From Leptolyngbya sp. Heron Island J (lineage in GTDB: Bacteria > Cyanobacteriota > Cyanobacteriia > Phormidesmidales > Phormidesmidaceae): a stretch of DNA of 64,000 bases. Numbering within the stretch: position 1 is the first letter of the stretch; each line of letters starts with the position of its first letter. A program made the position numbers and the translations under genes. This document shows, piece by piece, positions 47,823 to 58,050 of the stretch. The notes below the pieces were generated by a model. That model was given only the letters and a program-made list of their open reading frames with translations. It was not told the origin of the DNA and did not search any database. The stretch lies in assembly GCF_000482245.1 (NCBI RefSeq), contig NZ_AWNH01000078.1:1-64000 (forward strand), written 5' to 3'.

Positions 47823-49103
47823 TTAGCGGTTATTCCATTCATCTGCGGCGTCGGCCACGGCTTCATCCACAGTTTTGTCGCTTAGCATGGCTGCTTGCAG
47901 GTTATCGTAAATCACCTTTTGTAACTGTTTCACGTCCTCTAGAGCCGGAATCAGTACCTCGGCATCTGCCAGCTGACTGGCGCTGACGGCTCGAGCCACT
48001 TCGATGGGAGTGGCATCGGCAGGGGCTTCGGTTAAGGTACTATCGATAGCTGCAGCTGTGGACGGTAGTACATTAGCAGCTTGGGCAAAGGAGATTTGGT
48101 TGTCATTGTTGGTGACATACATGGCAAACTGCACCGCCGCCTCAGGTACATCCGTAGAACGAGGGACTACCAAGTTCATGGCCGCTACGTTTTTCTTACC
48201 TGTCTCTCCCGTGATTTGGGGGGCTGTTTGAGTGGCTGCTGCAATATCCGGTGCATTATTGGCGATATTAGCAAGGGCTTCGGCTCCTGAGGCTAAAAAG
48301 ACCGTTTCTCCTGCCTGATAGAGTTCAATAGCCCGGCGGTGTCCCTGGGTGAGTACCTCGCGGGGTAATAAATCTTGCTGATAGAGGTCAGTCCAATATT
48401 GAAAAACAGCTTTACCCTCTGGGGTGTTAAAGGCTGCATTGCCGTCATCATCAACTAGTGACACCCCCATCTGGATAAATGACTGTAAAACATCGGCGGC
48501 ATCTTCAGGTACAAAGCTGACGAAGAATGCATATTTACCTGTTCTCTCTTTGATTTGTCTGGCAGCATCGGCCAGTTCAGTATAGGTGTGAGGGGGCTCA
48601 CTGATGCCGGCCTGTTCCAGGAGTTCGGCATTGAACAGAGTCACCCGTGTGGTCAGGTACCAGGGAAATCCAAAACTGGTGCCATTCAGCGTTGTTGCCT
48701 GCCAAATCTTGGGTAGATAGACGGCTTGCTCCTCTGGGCTGAGCTGTTCGTTTAACGATAACCAGGCATTGCGACTAGCTAGCTGAGAGGCAAAGTCAGG
48801 GTTGAGATTGACCACATCGGGGGCTGTCCCAGCTGAAACTGCGGTCAAGATTTTGCTCTGCATATCTGACCAGGGCACATCCACCCAGACCACATCTACT
48901 TCCGGATTGGCGGCTTCAAAATCGGCAATCAGCTGATTGAAGTAGTCGGTGAATTTGGGCTGCAGCTGCATGGTCCAAAATTCTACTTCCTGTTTGCCAG
49001 ACTCTTCTGCGCCACCGCCGCAGCCTGCGATCGCAATCAATATCCCAGCCGTTGCCCAGGATGCCATGCGGGTTAGGAATCGCCGACGTTGGAACAGTTT
49101 CAT
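47823..49103 (-). CDS. ABC transporter sugar-binding lipoprotein (family 1 solute-binding protein)
   Basis: 426 residues: a basic twin-Arg-like start (RRRFLTRMASWATAG), lipobox IAGC, then a periplasmic binding fold (VEFWTMQLQPKFTDYFNQL; WYLTTRVTLFNAELL). The resemblance is to UgpB/MalE-type binding proteins for sugars or glycerol phosphates. No permease or ATPase genes are next to it, so its transporter is elsewhere. The C-terminal half is Ala-rich and acidic. Confidence 0.85.
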   Translation of the reverse strand: MKLFQRRRFLTRMASWATAGILIAIAGCGGGAEESGKQEVEFWTMQLQPKFTDYFNQLIADFEAANPEVDVVWVDVPWSDMQSKILTAVSAGTAPDVVNLNPDFASQLASRNAWLSLNEQLSPEEQAVYLPKIWQATTLNGTSFGFPWYLTTRVTLFNAELLEQAGISEPPHTYTELADAARQIKERTGKYAFFVSFVPEDAADVLQSFIQMGVSLVDDDGNAAFNTPEGKAVFQYWTDLYQQDLLPREVLTQGHRRAIELYQAGETVFLASGAEALANIANNAPDIAAATQTAPQITGETGKKNVAAMNLVVPRSTDVPEAAVQFAMYVTNNDNQISFAQAANVLPSTAAAIDSTLTEAPADATPIEVARAVSASQLADAEVLIPALEDVKQLQKVIYDNLQAAMLSDKTVDEAVADAADEWNNR

Positions 49104-49197
49104 GATGGTTTTGTGTTTATCAAGGTTTTTTATGAATGTGTGTGGATGTGTTCAGCCACTTTAGAGCATGACGGTCCTGTATGGGGGGGATTTTGTT

Positions 49198-50439
49198 TTA
49201 ATGCACCTGTACCCGTTCTGCACAATCCCGCGCCCGCTGCCGAGCCTCCTCAACCGTATCGCCCAGGGCCAAAGCCACCCCCATACGTCGGTTTTTATGG
49301 GCACGGGGCTTGCCAAACAGCCGTAGCTTGCTGGTCGGTACCGTCAGAGCCGCCGCCACGCCGGTAAATACGGGACTATTGCTAGTGTCATTGGCCAAAA
49401 TTACAGCTGAGGCACCGGGGCGAATCTGTTCAATGTCACCAATGGGTAACCCAGTAATGGCGCGTACATGTAGTTCAAACTCCGACATGTTTTGGCTGAC
49501 CATGGTGACCATGCCTGTGTCGTGGGGACGGGGGCTAACCTCGCTAAAGTAAACGATCTGTGCTTGGTTGGGATCTCCGGCTATAAACAGTTCCACTCCA
49601 AACAATCCGACACCACCCAGGGCATCGGTGATGGCTTTGGCAATTTCTTGGCACTTGGTCAGGGTTTTGGGGTTGAGGGCACAGGGTTGCCACGATTCAC
49701 GGTAGTCACCGTCCTGCTGACGATGACCGATGGGAGGGCAAAAATGCGTGGTGGGTTGAGCATCAGGTACCTGGGGGTGGGATCTGACCGTTAGTAGCGT
49801 AATCTCAGTGTCAAACTTGACAAAGCCTTCAATAATGACCCGCTGGTCTTTGCCACGTCCGGCTTCAAAGGCATAGGTCCAGGCGCTGTCGATGTCAGCG
49901 TCGGTTTTGACCAGACTTTGCCCTTTGCCTGAAGAACTCATCACGGGTTTGACAACACAGGGCAGGCCGATGGTTGCGATCGCATCCCGATATTCCATCT
50001 CATTAGCTGCAAACCGATAGGGCGACGTGGGTAATCCCAGCTTTTCAGCCGCTAAACGACGAATACCCTCACGATCCATTGTCAGTCGCGTTGCCAGGGC
50101 TGTGGGTATCACCGTCCACCCGTCTGCCTCTAATTCAAGCAGGGTTTCTGTTGCCAGTGCTTCCACTTCCGGCACAATCAAGCTGGGACGTTCCTGCTCT
50201 ATGACCTGCTTAAGAGCCCGACCATCCAGCATGCTCAGCACATGAGAACGATGGGCCACTTGCATCGCTGGCGCATTGGCATAGGCATCTACTGCAATTA
50301 CTTCAATGCCTAAACGCATTGCCTCCAGAGCAACCTCGCGACCCAGTTCTCCAGACCCCAATAGCAGCAGTCGTTGTCCCTGACCTGAAAGAGGAGTGCC
50401 CCAAGCGACACTTTCAGCTTGATTTGCCACGTTTGCCAT
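49198..50439 (-). CDS. purT: Formate-dependent phosphoribosylglycinamide formyltransferase
   Basis: An ATP-grasp enzyme that makes formyl-GAR from formate, an alternative to Pur[21 protein letters not shown] is the N-terminal signature, [14 protein letters not shown] the ATP-binding loop and [16 protein letters not shown] the metal-binding motif. 413 residues. Confidence 0.95.
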   Translation of the reverse strand: MANVANQAESVAWGTPLSGQGQRLLLLGSGELGREVALEAMRLGIEVIAVDAYANAPAMQVAHRSHVLSMLDGRALKQVIEQERPSLIVPEVEALATETLLELEADGWTVIPTALATRLTMDREGIRRLAAEKLGLPTSPYRFAANEMEYRDAIATIGLPCVVKPVMSSSGKGQSLVKTDADIDSAWTYAFEAGRGKDQRVIIEGFVKFDTEITLLTVRSHPQVPDAQPTTHFCPPIGHRQQDGDYRESWQPCALNPKTLTKCQEIAKAITDALGGVGLFGVELFIAGDPNQAQIVYFSEVSPRPHDTGMVTMVSQNMSEFELHVRAITGLPIGDIEQIRPGASAVILANDTSNSPVFTGVAAALTVPTSKLRLFGKPRAHKNRRMGVALALGDTVEEARQRARDCAERVQVH

Positions 50440-50984
50440 AGTCGTTTAAGAAAAAACCAACTTTTTTTAGAAATCGTGTGATCAATTTAGCCAATTGCGT
50501 GTAATATCGCTCGTAAAAAATCACCTTCTTTCCCAGAACATTTCTATATGTTCTAAGCGAAGGTGGCACAGCAAGGCTGCTGTTACAAGCTCAAGTTCAA
50601 CTCGACATTCAGGCTGATTAATAATCTGCAATGAAATATGTCGATTAGGGCTTAGACACAACTTAAGCTGACCCATCCAATTACTGAGGTTACGGAGGCG
50701 TTTTTGTTACGGTTACTTCTTTCTCTCTCCATCCAGGTGAGAAAAAATCTCAGGTCAAAATCAAAGTATGTTTTGTTGGCTTTTTAGGGCAGTATTGACA
50801 CCAACCTCCGTATATTTTGTCGACAGCTAGCCATTCATGCGCAAATTGTGTACGATGCGTTAGCAAAAAACAGGCCAAGGCTCTAGTCTCTACTAGACCG
50901 CTACTCTACTGAACCGATACTTTAGGCTCTGCCTAGATTCAAGTTGCTTTCCATAACCGGATAACTTTGGGACCGGATAATGCT
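50440..50984. promoter_or_regulatory. Divergent promoter region of purT and the pil operon
   Basis: 545 bases without a coding frame. A two-part hairpin occupies 50522-50565: outer stem CACCTTC/GAAGGTG and inner stem AGAACAT/ATGTTCT separated by bulges. A repeated GTTACGG lies near 50690-50730. The length suggests more than a simple promoter, for example a leader or small RNA for the pilus operon. Confidence 0.5.
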
Positions 50985-52088
50985 GTGAATAGTTTAAAGT
51001 CACTATTTTCAAGAAAATCCCCAGGCGTGGGTGTTGAGCTCACGCCTGAACGGGTCAATATTGCTCGTCTGCGGAAACAGGGGCAGAAGTTAAAGTTAGA
51101 AACCCTTGCTTCTGCTGAGATCGCAGAAGGCATTTTTGAAGAAGGTCAAATTATCGATACGGCCGCTATGGCTGAAGCTATTCGGTCTGCTTTAACGGAA
51201 AGCAAACTGAGGGTAAAGCGAGCCACAACTGCTGTGCCTGGTCGGGCAATTACGCGGGTTATCCCGGTGCCAGCTGAGTTAGACGACAATGAGCTGCGTG
51301 AGATGGTTCTCAATCAAGAGGCCAGCCTATATCTACCCTTCCCACGGGAAGAGGCAGATGTCGATTATCAAAAGTTAGGTTTCTTTGTGGATGAAGATGG
51401 CATCGAGAAAGTGCAGGTGTTGCTAGTAGCCGTTAAGAAGGAAGTTACCGATGCCTATATGGCAACATTCCAACAGGCCGGGCTTAACCTTGACGTGGTT
51501 GAAACCAGTAGCTTTGCACTGATTCGTACAATTCGTGAACAGCTGCGACAGTTTACCCCTCAAGAGGCAGCTGCCATTGTTGATATTCAGTTTGAGAGTA
51601 CAGAAATCTCTATTGTTGTTGACGGAATTCCTCATTTCTCACGGACAGTGCCAATCGGCACCTTCCAGATTCAAAGCGCCCTCAGTCGTGCGATGAACTT
51701 ACCCCCAACTCGCAATACAGAATTGCTGCAGGGTATGACCGTACCTGCGACACCCATGGATAGTATGGGGGCTCCTCAAATGGCAGGCGGTACCAATCCG
51801 GGCACAGCGGCTATGCTCAGGGTCTTGGGAGAACTTTCCGATGAGTTACGTCGCTCTATTGATTTTTATCTAAATCAAGGAGAGGACATGGAAGTTGCAC
51901 AGCTGCTGCTGGCGGGACCCGGTAGTGCTATTGGTCAATTAGATGAGTTTTTTGCCCAACGATTGAGCTTACCAGCTAGTCCCATTGATCCAATCGAAGC
52001 ATTATCGCTAGAGGTGGGTGATGAGATTGCTGAAGCTCAGCGCCCTGGGTTGGCAACAGTTCTTGGCTTGGGTTTGCGGGAGGTTTAG
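50985..52088 (+). CDS. pilM: Type IV pilus assembly ATPase-like protein PilM
   Basis: An actin-like (FtsA-fold) protein of the inner-membrane alignment complex. GVGVELTPERVNIARLRKQG starts the fold; IVDIQFESTEISIVV is the second phosphate segment. The C-terminal LLLAGPGSAIGQLDEFF completes it. The GTG at 50985 is preferred over a TTG at 50967 because most PilM proteins start near NSLKSLF. pilN follows after 3 bp. Confidence 0.94.
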   Translation: MNSLKSLFSRKSPGVGVELTPERVNIARLRKQGQKLKLETLASAEIAEGIFEEGQIIDTAAMAEAIRSALTESKLRVKRATTAVPGRAITRVIPVPAELDDNELREMVLNQEASLYLPFPREEADVDYQKLGFFVDEDGIEKVQVLLVAVKKEVTDAYMATFQQAGLNLDVVETSSFALIRTIREQLRQFTPQEAAAIVDIQFESTEISIVVDGIPHFSRTVPIGTFQIQSALSRAMNLPPTRNTELLQGMTVPATPMDSMGAPQMAGGTNPGTAAMLRVLGELSDELRRSIDFYLNQGEDMEVAQLLLAGPGSAIGQLDEFFAQRLSLPASPIDPIEALSLEVGDEIAEAQRPGLATVLGLGLREV

Positions 52089-52091
52089 GGC

Positions 52092-52871
52092 ATGTACAGT
52101 ATTGACATCAATTTCTTAAATGATCGCGAGGAACGTCCTGCTCTGGCAACGCAGACAGCTGTTGTACGCCAGCCAACGACCGATCGCACACCCATTGCTA
52201 TTGGTTTAGGGGTGCTAGTAGCTGCTCTGGCTGGTGTGGGTGGCTTCTTTGGGTTACTTAAGTATCAAGAATCTACCCTACAAAGCGAACAGGCTGAACT
52301 AGATGCTCAGCTCGTTGAGCTACAGGCAAAACTTGACCAGGTTGACCAGATTAGGGCAGAAACAGAAGCTGCGCGTGCAGAAAGCGCAGCTTTAGCCGGT
52401 GTGTTTACTAAAATTCGGCCCTGGTCTGCGATTGTTAAAGACATCCAAAATCGAATTCCCACCCGCACACGGCTGTCACAGGTCGCCCAAACCGAGGGTG
52501 AAGCTGTCCCTGCTGAACCCGGTGGTGAACCAGTACAGCCCGAAGCAGGCGGTATTACCATCAGCGGGACAGCCTGTTCTTTTGATGATGTGAATGATTT
52601 TGTTCTTACTCTAAAAAATTCACCCTTTTTGGAGAGTGAGACAGTCAAACTTGATACCTCTAGTCTTGGTCAAGAGGTATTAGGACGTTGTCCAGGTGAG
52701 GCTCAGCGCGATGAACCCACACAGCTTGTGCAATACACCATCGGTGGCAACATCAAAAGTGTATCTACTGAACAGTTTGATCGACTGCTCGCTGAACTTG
52801 AAAATCAGCAAGCATCTGTAGGTCTTTCCTCCAGGTTAAGAGCCCTTTTAGAGACAGGAGTGCTTGAATAA
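52092..52871 (+). CDS. pilN: Type IV pilus assembly protein PilN
   Basis: 259 residues: an N-terminal NFLNDRE motif that binds PilM, one membrane helix (IAIGLGVLVAALAGVGGFFG), a coiled coil (about 63-105) and a periplasmic ferredoxin-like domain. Bridges PilM to PilO. The stop overlaps the pilO start by one base (TAATG). Confidence 0.92.
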   Translation: MYSIDINFLNDREERPALATQTAVVRQPTTDRTPIAIGLGVLVAALAGVGGFFGLLKYQESTLQSEQAELDAQLVELQAKLDQVDQIRAETEAARAESAALAGVFTKIRPWSAIVKDIQNRIPTRTRLSQVAQTEGEAVPAEPGGEPVQPEAGGITISGTACSFDDVNDFVLTLKNSPFLESETVKLDTSSLGQEVLGRCPGEAQRDEPTQLVQYTIGGNIKSVSTEQFDRLLAELENQQASVGLSSRLRALLETGVLE

Positions 52872-53686
52872 TGACATTAAGCGGAGATTTCATACCAGCT
52901 GAAGATGATCTATATGATGAGCCGACAAATCCTGTTGTTTTTGGGCTTGAGCTAACTCCTAGAGTATTAGGAATTCTGGCGGCTCTAGCAGGTATTGGAT
53001 TGGCCATATTTCTGTTCCAGCGCTTTGTACAACCTGTGCGTCAAAGTAATCAGGAACTTAGAGAAAGTATCGCTGAAAAAGAACAGCAGCTTGCGACTCA
53101 AGAACAGCGGCTAGAGGAAATTGCTGATTTAGAAGAGGCTAGGGATGCTGCTTTAGTCCAGCGTCGTAATGTTTATTCCTTATTTGCGGACGAGTCATCT
53201 ATGGATACCTTGCTGCTGGATATCAATCAGCGAATAAAAAATAGCAATGCCTCAATCGCAGCTAGCCGTAATCAAATCATAGCCCGTGGTATTCCTCCTA
53301 TTTTAGTTGAAGCCCAGCTGAGGAGTTTTGTCCCTAGTGAAGAGACTGTAATTGAAGACGGCAGTTTGGGTACCGAAGTGGATGGAAAACTCAAACGTCA
53401 AACCTACAGTGTTGAATTTTCTGGAGACTTTGCTCAGACTCAGTCAATTTTGTCCAACATCGAGCGTTTAGAGCCTTTGCTGTTGCTGAGAGAGTTTTCG
53501 CTGTCAGCAGCAGACACGGTGAATGAGACTGTTCTCAATGCTCAGGGACAAGTGGTACCGCAGCCTAAGGAGCGAATAAATTCCAGCTTTCAGGTGGATG
53601 CCCTGATTCCCACTGGTGATCCCAATGCACCACCAGAAATTGTCCAACCATCGGCTCCTGAAGATGAAGACGCTGAGGACGGTTAA
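52871..53686 (+). CDS. pilO: Type IV pilus assembly protein PilO
   Basis: 271 residues with one membrane helix (VLGILAALAGIGLAIFLFQR), a coiled coil and a periplasmic core (VEFSGDFAQTQSILSNIERL) typical of PilO. The C-terminal tail is acidic and proline-rich. No separate pilP gene follows, as is usual in cyanobacteria. Confidence 0.92.
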   Translation: MTLSGDFIPAEDDLYDEPTNPVVFGLELTPRVLGILAALAGIGLAIFLFQRFVQPVRQSNQELRESIAEKEQQLATQEQRLEEIADLEEARDAALVQRRNVYSLFADESSMDTLLLDINQRIKNSNASIAASRNQIIARGIPPILVEAQLRSFVPSEETVIEDGSLGTEVDGKLKRQTYSVEFSGDFAQTQSILSNIERLEPLLLLREFSLSAADTVNETVLNAQGQVVPQPKERINSSFQVDALIPTGDPNAPPEIVQPSAPEDEDAEDG

Positions 53687-53791
53687 AGATCTCCGCTTTC
53701 CATGACATAAGGTATGTAGACCCCATCCAAAAATCACGAGATTTTATCCCCCAGGTATAGACGTACGCTAATTAAGATTAAGGAGTGAACT

Positions 53792-55837
53792 GTGAAACGC
53801 TTTTTCAAACTTGGAAGTTTAATTGCTGGCGGAGCGCTGAGCGTCCTCACAGCTCAGTCTGCTGAGGCTGCCGCCACAGCCATTCAGGACGTCGAGCTCA
53901 GCACCACTAAAACCGGTATGGAGCTGTTGCTTGCCACCAAAGACGGCGAGACTCCTCAGATCTTTGCTGTCAATCGAGATAATGTTCTGCAGGCGGACAT
54001 TACCAATGCCCAGTTAGCTCTACCCCGTAGTAAGAGTTACACCAAACAGAACCCGACTCCCACCATTAATTCGATTCAGCTCGAAACCCTTGACAGTAAT
54101 ACGGTCCGTTTGACCATTAAGGGTACTGATAAGGCCCCGGTGGTTAATTTGGAGAAGGTAGCAGGACAGGGCGTACTAGTGAGTCTTGATACTCGTCCGA
54201 ATGCCATTTCTGAGCCTAGTGAGATTCCAGAGACGATTGAAACGGTGACCGATGAGTCGCTGTTGCCAGCTTATATTGCTCAGGCAGAGACAGATACGCC
54301 GGATGTCTTGGTACCTAATCCTGAAGTAATTATTGACGGTGAACCGGTTGTATCTCCCACCCTCAATCCGGCACCGCCGTTCTTGCCACAGGCTGTGCCA
54401 CCTCCGGTAGGTGACATGGCTGTCTCTGAGATTAACTCTGGCCTGGACGTAATTGATCTAGGTACAGCTGAACGGGTACCTCGTTTAGTTTTGAGGGAAG
54501 CGACAGCCCGTGAAGCACTTTCATTACTTGCCCGTGCCGCTGGGTTAAACCTTGCCTTCACTGAGGCGGGTGCAGATGGTGAAGATTCTGCCGCTGCTAA
54601 TACCAGGGTGACGCTAGATATTGAAGATGAGCCTGTGCAAAACGTATTCAACTACGTTTTGCAGATTTCTGGATTGGAAGCCAATCGGGTAGGTAGAACC
54701 ATTTTTGTGGGACCCCGGTTACCGCAGGCGGCCCGGAACGTAAACATACGCAGTGTTCGTCTGAATCAGGTTGATGTGGCCACCGCTATCAACTTTTTGG
54801 TATTTATGGGGGCTGAGAGTGCGTTTACCGATCAGCAGGAAATCACTGAAGTGGTGGCAACGACTGATGTAGGTGAAGTAGAAGAAGTTGAAAGAACCGA
54901 GCTAGAAACAAATGTTGAGGTCCTCCGAGCTGATTATGAGGATTCTCTGCCGTTACTGCGTGGTTTAGAAGTGATTGGCGATGAGCGCACCAGCTCAGTA
55001 ACGTTGGTGGGCACACCCCGGCAGGTAGAAATTGCGACAGCCCAGCTTGTGCAGTTAGATTTACGCCGTCGTCAAGTGGCTATCAATGTACGAGTGATTG
55101 ATGTAGATCTCAATGCATCGGAAGAGTTTAGTGCCGGGTTTGGCTTCTTTGATGGTGAGTTAAGCGCTGATGCCCGTGGTGGTGAATTAGATTTTGGTAT
55201 TGCTAGCCTGACAAACTTTGCTGAGCAATTTATTCTGGACCTTGAGGCTTCAATTGAGAATAATCAGGCCAAAATTATCACCGATCCAACGCTAATTGTT
55301 CAGGAAGGACAAGATGCTCTAATTACCTTGGTTGAGCAGGTGGTGAGCAGTATTACCGTCAATTTCACAAATACTGATCCACCGCGAGAAACTCGAACTG
55401 TTAACTTTGAAGATGTGGGTCTGAACTTAGCGATTAATGTTGACCGTATCGATGATAATGGCTTTGTAAATATGTCCGTGGCTCCTACCATCTCATCACC
55501 GTTAGCCGATTTTAACCTTGATGATGATGGTGGTCTGGTGACACCAATTGCCACCCGAGCGCTTTCATCTGGTCTAATTCGAGTCCGTGATGGCCAAACC
55601 TTAGTCTTGTCAGGTATTATCCAAGAGACTGATCGTGTTACCGTTGATAAGGTGCCAATTCTAGGGGATTTACCCATCATTGGCGCGCTTTTTCGCTCTA
55701 CAAGCAATTCGGATGAGAGACGCGAGCTGATTGTTCTGCTCACGCCTCAGATTTTGGATGACTCTGATGAAAGCGTCTATGGCTATAGCTATACGCCTGG
55801 GGAAGATGTGCGAGAGCTATTGGGAGAAGAAGAATAG
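53792..55837 (+). CDS. pilQ: Type IV pilus secretin PilQ
   Basis: 681 residues: signal peptide, one AMIN domain (about 30-130) for peptidoglycan binding, a Pro-rich linker, secretin short domains (REATAREALSLLARAAGLNL, STN-like), an N1 domain, and the secretin channel with the GLIRVRDGQTLVLSG and VPILGDLPIIGALFRS motifs. Forms the outer-membrane pore for pili. Starts with GTG, 105 bp after pilO; a terminator follows. Confidence 0.95.
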   Translation: MKRFFKLGSLIAGGALSVLTAQSAEAAATAIQDVELSTTKTGMELLLATKDGETPQIFAVNRDNVLQADITNAQLALPRSKSYTKQNPTPTINSIQLETLDSNTVRLTIKGTDKAPVVNLEKVAGQGVLVSLDTRPNAISEPSEIPETIETVTDESLLPAYIAQAETDTPDVLVPNPEVIIDGEPVVSPTLNPAPPFLPQAVPPPVGDMAVSEINSGLDVIDLGTAERVPRLVLREATAREALSLLARAAGLNLAFTEAGADGEDSAAANTRVTLDIEDEPVQNVFNYVLQISGLEANRVGRTIFVGPRLPQAARNVNIRSVRLNQVDVATAINFLVFMGAESAFTDQQEITEVVATTDVGEVEEVERTELETNVEVLRADYEDSLPLLRGLEVIGDERTSSVTLVGTPRQVEIATAQLVQLDLRRRQVAINVRVIDVDLNASEEFSAGFGFFDGELSADARGGELDFGIASLTNFAEQFILDLEASIENNQAKIITDPTLIVQEGQDALITLVEQVVSSITVNFTNTDPPRETRTVNFEDVGLNLAINVDRIDDNGFVNMSVAPTISSPLADFNLDDDGGLVTPIATRALSSGLIRVRDGQTLVLSGIIQETDRVTVDKVPILGDLPIIGALFRSTSNSDERRELIVLLTPQILDDSDESVYGYSYTPGEDVRELLGEEE

Positions 55838-55862
55838 CTCCTGTTAGTCTCTGTAACAATTT

Positions 55863-55910
55863 AAAAACCTCTGAAAGGCTCTCTGTTGAAAGGCTTTCAG
55901 GGGTTTTTTT
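55863..55910 (+). terminator. Rho-independent terminator of the pil operon
   Basis: A long stem (AAAACCTCTGAAAG paired with CTTTCAGGGGTTTT, one T-G pair) with a run of seven T bases, 26 bp after the pilQ stop. Confidence 0.9.
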
Positions 55911-56151
55911 GAGCTTTTATGTATATTTTTGAAGAATAGATCCTATGAATTTTCCTAAAAATCGCTGAAATCCATATAAATTCAATGTTTTATAGATCCA
56001 TATTGGTAAAGGACCCCTTAGAATAGGGCAGAGAAAACATGAGGCCTCAGGGGTTTCAGCGATCTGCTGAGATTTTCCTTATGTTTTTTGACTTGTTTGT
56101 CCAAACATGGGCATGGTTCATTCATTGGTTTTAATCTGCGAGGAGACGAAG
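55911..56151. other. Intergenic region upstream of the HU gene
   Basis: AT-rich; probably the HU promoter and leader. No frame of note; a Shine-Dalgarno AGGAG lies at 56141-56145. Confidence 0.45.
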
Positions 56152-56430
56152 ATGAATAAAGGTGAACTTGTGGACAAGGTGTCTGAAAAGGCCTCTGTTA
56201 CTAAAAAACAGGCTGATGCAGTCATCTCTGCAGCAATTGAGTCCATTATGGAAGCTGTTGCCAGTGGCGAGAAAGTGACGTTGGTGGGGTTTGGTTCTTT
56301 TGAGCCCCGGCATCGTAAGGAGCGAGAGGGTAGAAATCCTAAAACTGGAGATACCATGGTTATCCCGGCTACGACTGTGCCTGCTTTTTCAGCTGGTAAA
56401 TTGTTTAAAGAAATGGTTGCCAAAAAGTAA
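56152..56430 (+). CDS. hup: DNA-binding protein HU
   Basis: 92 residues from the ATG at 56152, placed 6 nt after AGGAG: MNKGELVDKVSEKA, TLVGFGSFEPRHR and the arm GRNPKTGDTMVIPA match HU. HU bends and compacts DNA and helps replication and recombination. The longer frame from 56107 is not likely. Stands alone. Confidence 0.95.
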   Translation: MNKGELVDKVSEKASVTKKQADAVISAAIESIMEAVASGEKVTLVGFGSFEPRHRKEREGRNPKTGDTMVIPATTVPAFSAGKLFKEMVAKK

Positions 56431-56733
56431 TCTGGTTGAGCGTAATTAAAACGAGAAGTGTCGCTGCGGCTTTTTCGTATCAGAAGTGAACTTGTCCGAG
56501 GTTTTTCACAAGTTTTCTCATGGTATGGCTAGAGGTAGCGGCATTTCTGTTTAAGATATGTGCCGGGTTAAATGTTGTTTAGGCTATAAAGCTATGTAAC
56601 GAAGTGTCTAAGGGATCAGGATTTTATCAGATCCAAAAATGTTGTCTGCAGAGGCGTTCCATGGAACGCCTGTAGGGCAAAAGATAGGACCTAATTGAAT
56701 CCTCATTCCTAAGTCTAATGTGGCTCGATTGAG
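56431..56733. other. Intergenic region between HU and the flavoprotein gene
   Basis: About 300 bases. A short GC hairpin with TTTTT near 56470 may end the HU transcript. The degenerate palindrome at 56652-56671 also lies here. Confidence 0.4.
56652..56671. repeat. Degenerate copy of the cyanobacterial palindromic repeat (20-bp perfect core)
   Basis: The core AGGCGTTCCATGGAACGCCT is identical to the centre of the palindrome at 58043-58078; the flanks have diverged and lost two bases on the right arm. It lies 62 bp upstream of the flavoprotein gene, so the two copies bracket that gene. Confidence 0.9.
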
Positions 56734-58050
56734 ATGAATATGTGCTGGCGAGCTGAGACTGATTATGACTTAGCCATTTTAGGAGGTGATATGAGCAGCC
56801 GGGTTGCTGCTTCTGTCGCGGCACAGAGAGGGGCTCGAGTTGCCTTGATTGCGCCAAACTGGCAGATTGTTGATACTACGCACTATGCTTGGCAGGCTCT
56901 TTGTCGCTTCGATGTGACCTCAAGGGTGGGTGGGTTTTTGTTAGCTGATTGGGTTAACTATCAATGCGATCGCACCGTACTTTCTCCGGCGAATCTAACC
57001 TCTCAGGGCATTGATGTCATTCTTGAACCAGCCAGCTTTACCCAGGAGCTTTGCCTAAACTTAGAGACTCGTTCCTTGAAGGCGAGTCGGTATCTGCTGA
57101 CCGATGGCTATGGTATTGCAGATTCTCCCGTTGCCGATGGTCTGTTGTGTCACCAGCTAGCACAGCTTGAGCAAATGCCGGAGCATGTTGCTGTAGTTGG
57201 GTATGGTGCGACAGCTGTGGAATGGGCCTACGCCCTCAGTCGGAGCGCGACAGTCACACTTGTATTATTGACTCAAACGTTGTTGCCAGCAGCAGATCAG
57301 GATATTCAGCGGCTGGTGGCGGCACAGCTTGAAAGTTTAGGAATCAAGATAATCTTTTCTCAAGATCACTCTAAAATCCATGGGATTCGAGCCACCCTCA
57401 ATGTTGATCAGTGGGTCGTTGTGCCTCGGCCCTATGCTTGCAAAACATTAGCTTTGGAAAATGTGGGCATTACTCCAAAGGTTCCCATTGCTGTCGATCC
57501 ATATCTGCGAACACGTTGCCCCCAGCTTTATGTCAGCGGCGGCAGTCTGGGTGGGGAAAATCGCCCTGAGCTGACCCAGCAAGAAATGCGGATTGCTTTA
57601 GACAATGTTTTATTTGGTCGACGACACATGATGCATTATGAGCGAGCGTTTTATGGGATTCATCTGCTATCTCCAGTTGGGCACTGGGGGTTGACGGAAT
57701 ACCAGGCTAAACAGCGCTATGGTCAGGATGTGCAGATATTTCAGGGCTTTTGTTTACCAGAGGTTGCTGACCATGTTGCTCAGACTAATTTTTGCAAACT
57801 GATTACCCTGGGTCAGTGGATTATTGGTGTGCATCTGATGGGAGAAGGAGCCCCTGGTCTGGTGGCCGCTCTGGGGAAAAGGCCTCGGATGCAGCTGTTA
57901 AGCCAGTGGATGACGGGTAGTTTTCGGTCAGGTTCTTTGCAGGCGGCTGTCTATCAAGCGATCGCACAATGGCAAAACAGTCGCTGGCGTCCTGGTCAAT
58001 GGCGACGGGACTGGGCCGAAAACTGGTTTAACTTGCGACGTTCCCTGTAG
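56734..58050 (+). CDS. FAD/NAD-linked reductase-like flavoprotein without the redox disulfide
   Basis: 438 residues with the domain order of the pyridine nucleotide-disulfide oxidoreductases: an FAD Rossmann start (YDLAILGGDMSSRVAASVAAQ), an NAD domain (VAVVGYGATAVEWAYALSR), an FAD-binding strand (CPQLYVSGGSLGGEN), and the C-terminal dimerisation domain. The GGTCVxxGCxPSK motif of working lipoamide or mercuric reductases is replaced (NWQIVDTTHYAWQALCRFD). The family role is lost or changed: perhaps a non-disulfide flavoprotein. The palindrome at 58043 supplies its stop codon. Confidence 0.75.
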   Translation: MNMCWRAETDYDLAILGGDMSSRVAASVAAQRGARVALIAPNWQIVDTTHYAWQALCRFDVTSRVGGFLLADWVNYQCDRTVLSPANLTSQGIDVILEPASFTQELCLNLETRSLKASRYLLTDGYGIADSPVADGLLCHQLAQLEQMPEHVAVVGYGATAVEWAYALSRSATVTLVLLTQTLLPAADQDIQRLVAAQLESLGIKIIFSQDHSKIHGIRATLNVDQWVVVPRPYACKTLALENVGITPKVPIAVDPYLRTRCPQLYVSGGSLGGENRPELTQQEMRIALDNVLFGRRHMMHYERAFYGIHLLSPVGHWGLTEYQAKQRYGQDVQIFQGFCLPEVADHVAQTNFCKLITLGQWIIGVHLMGEGAPGLVAALGKRPRMQLLSQWMTGSFRSGSLQAAVYQAIAQWQNSRWRPGQWRRDWAENWFNLRRSL

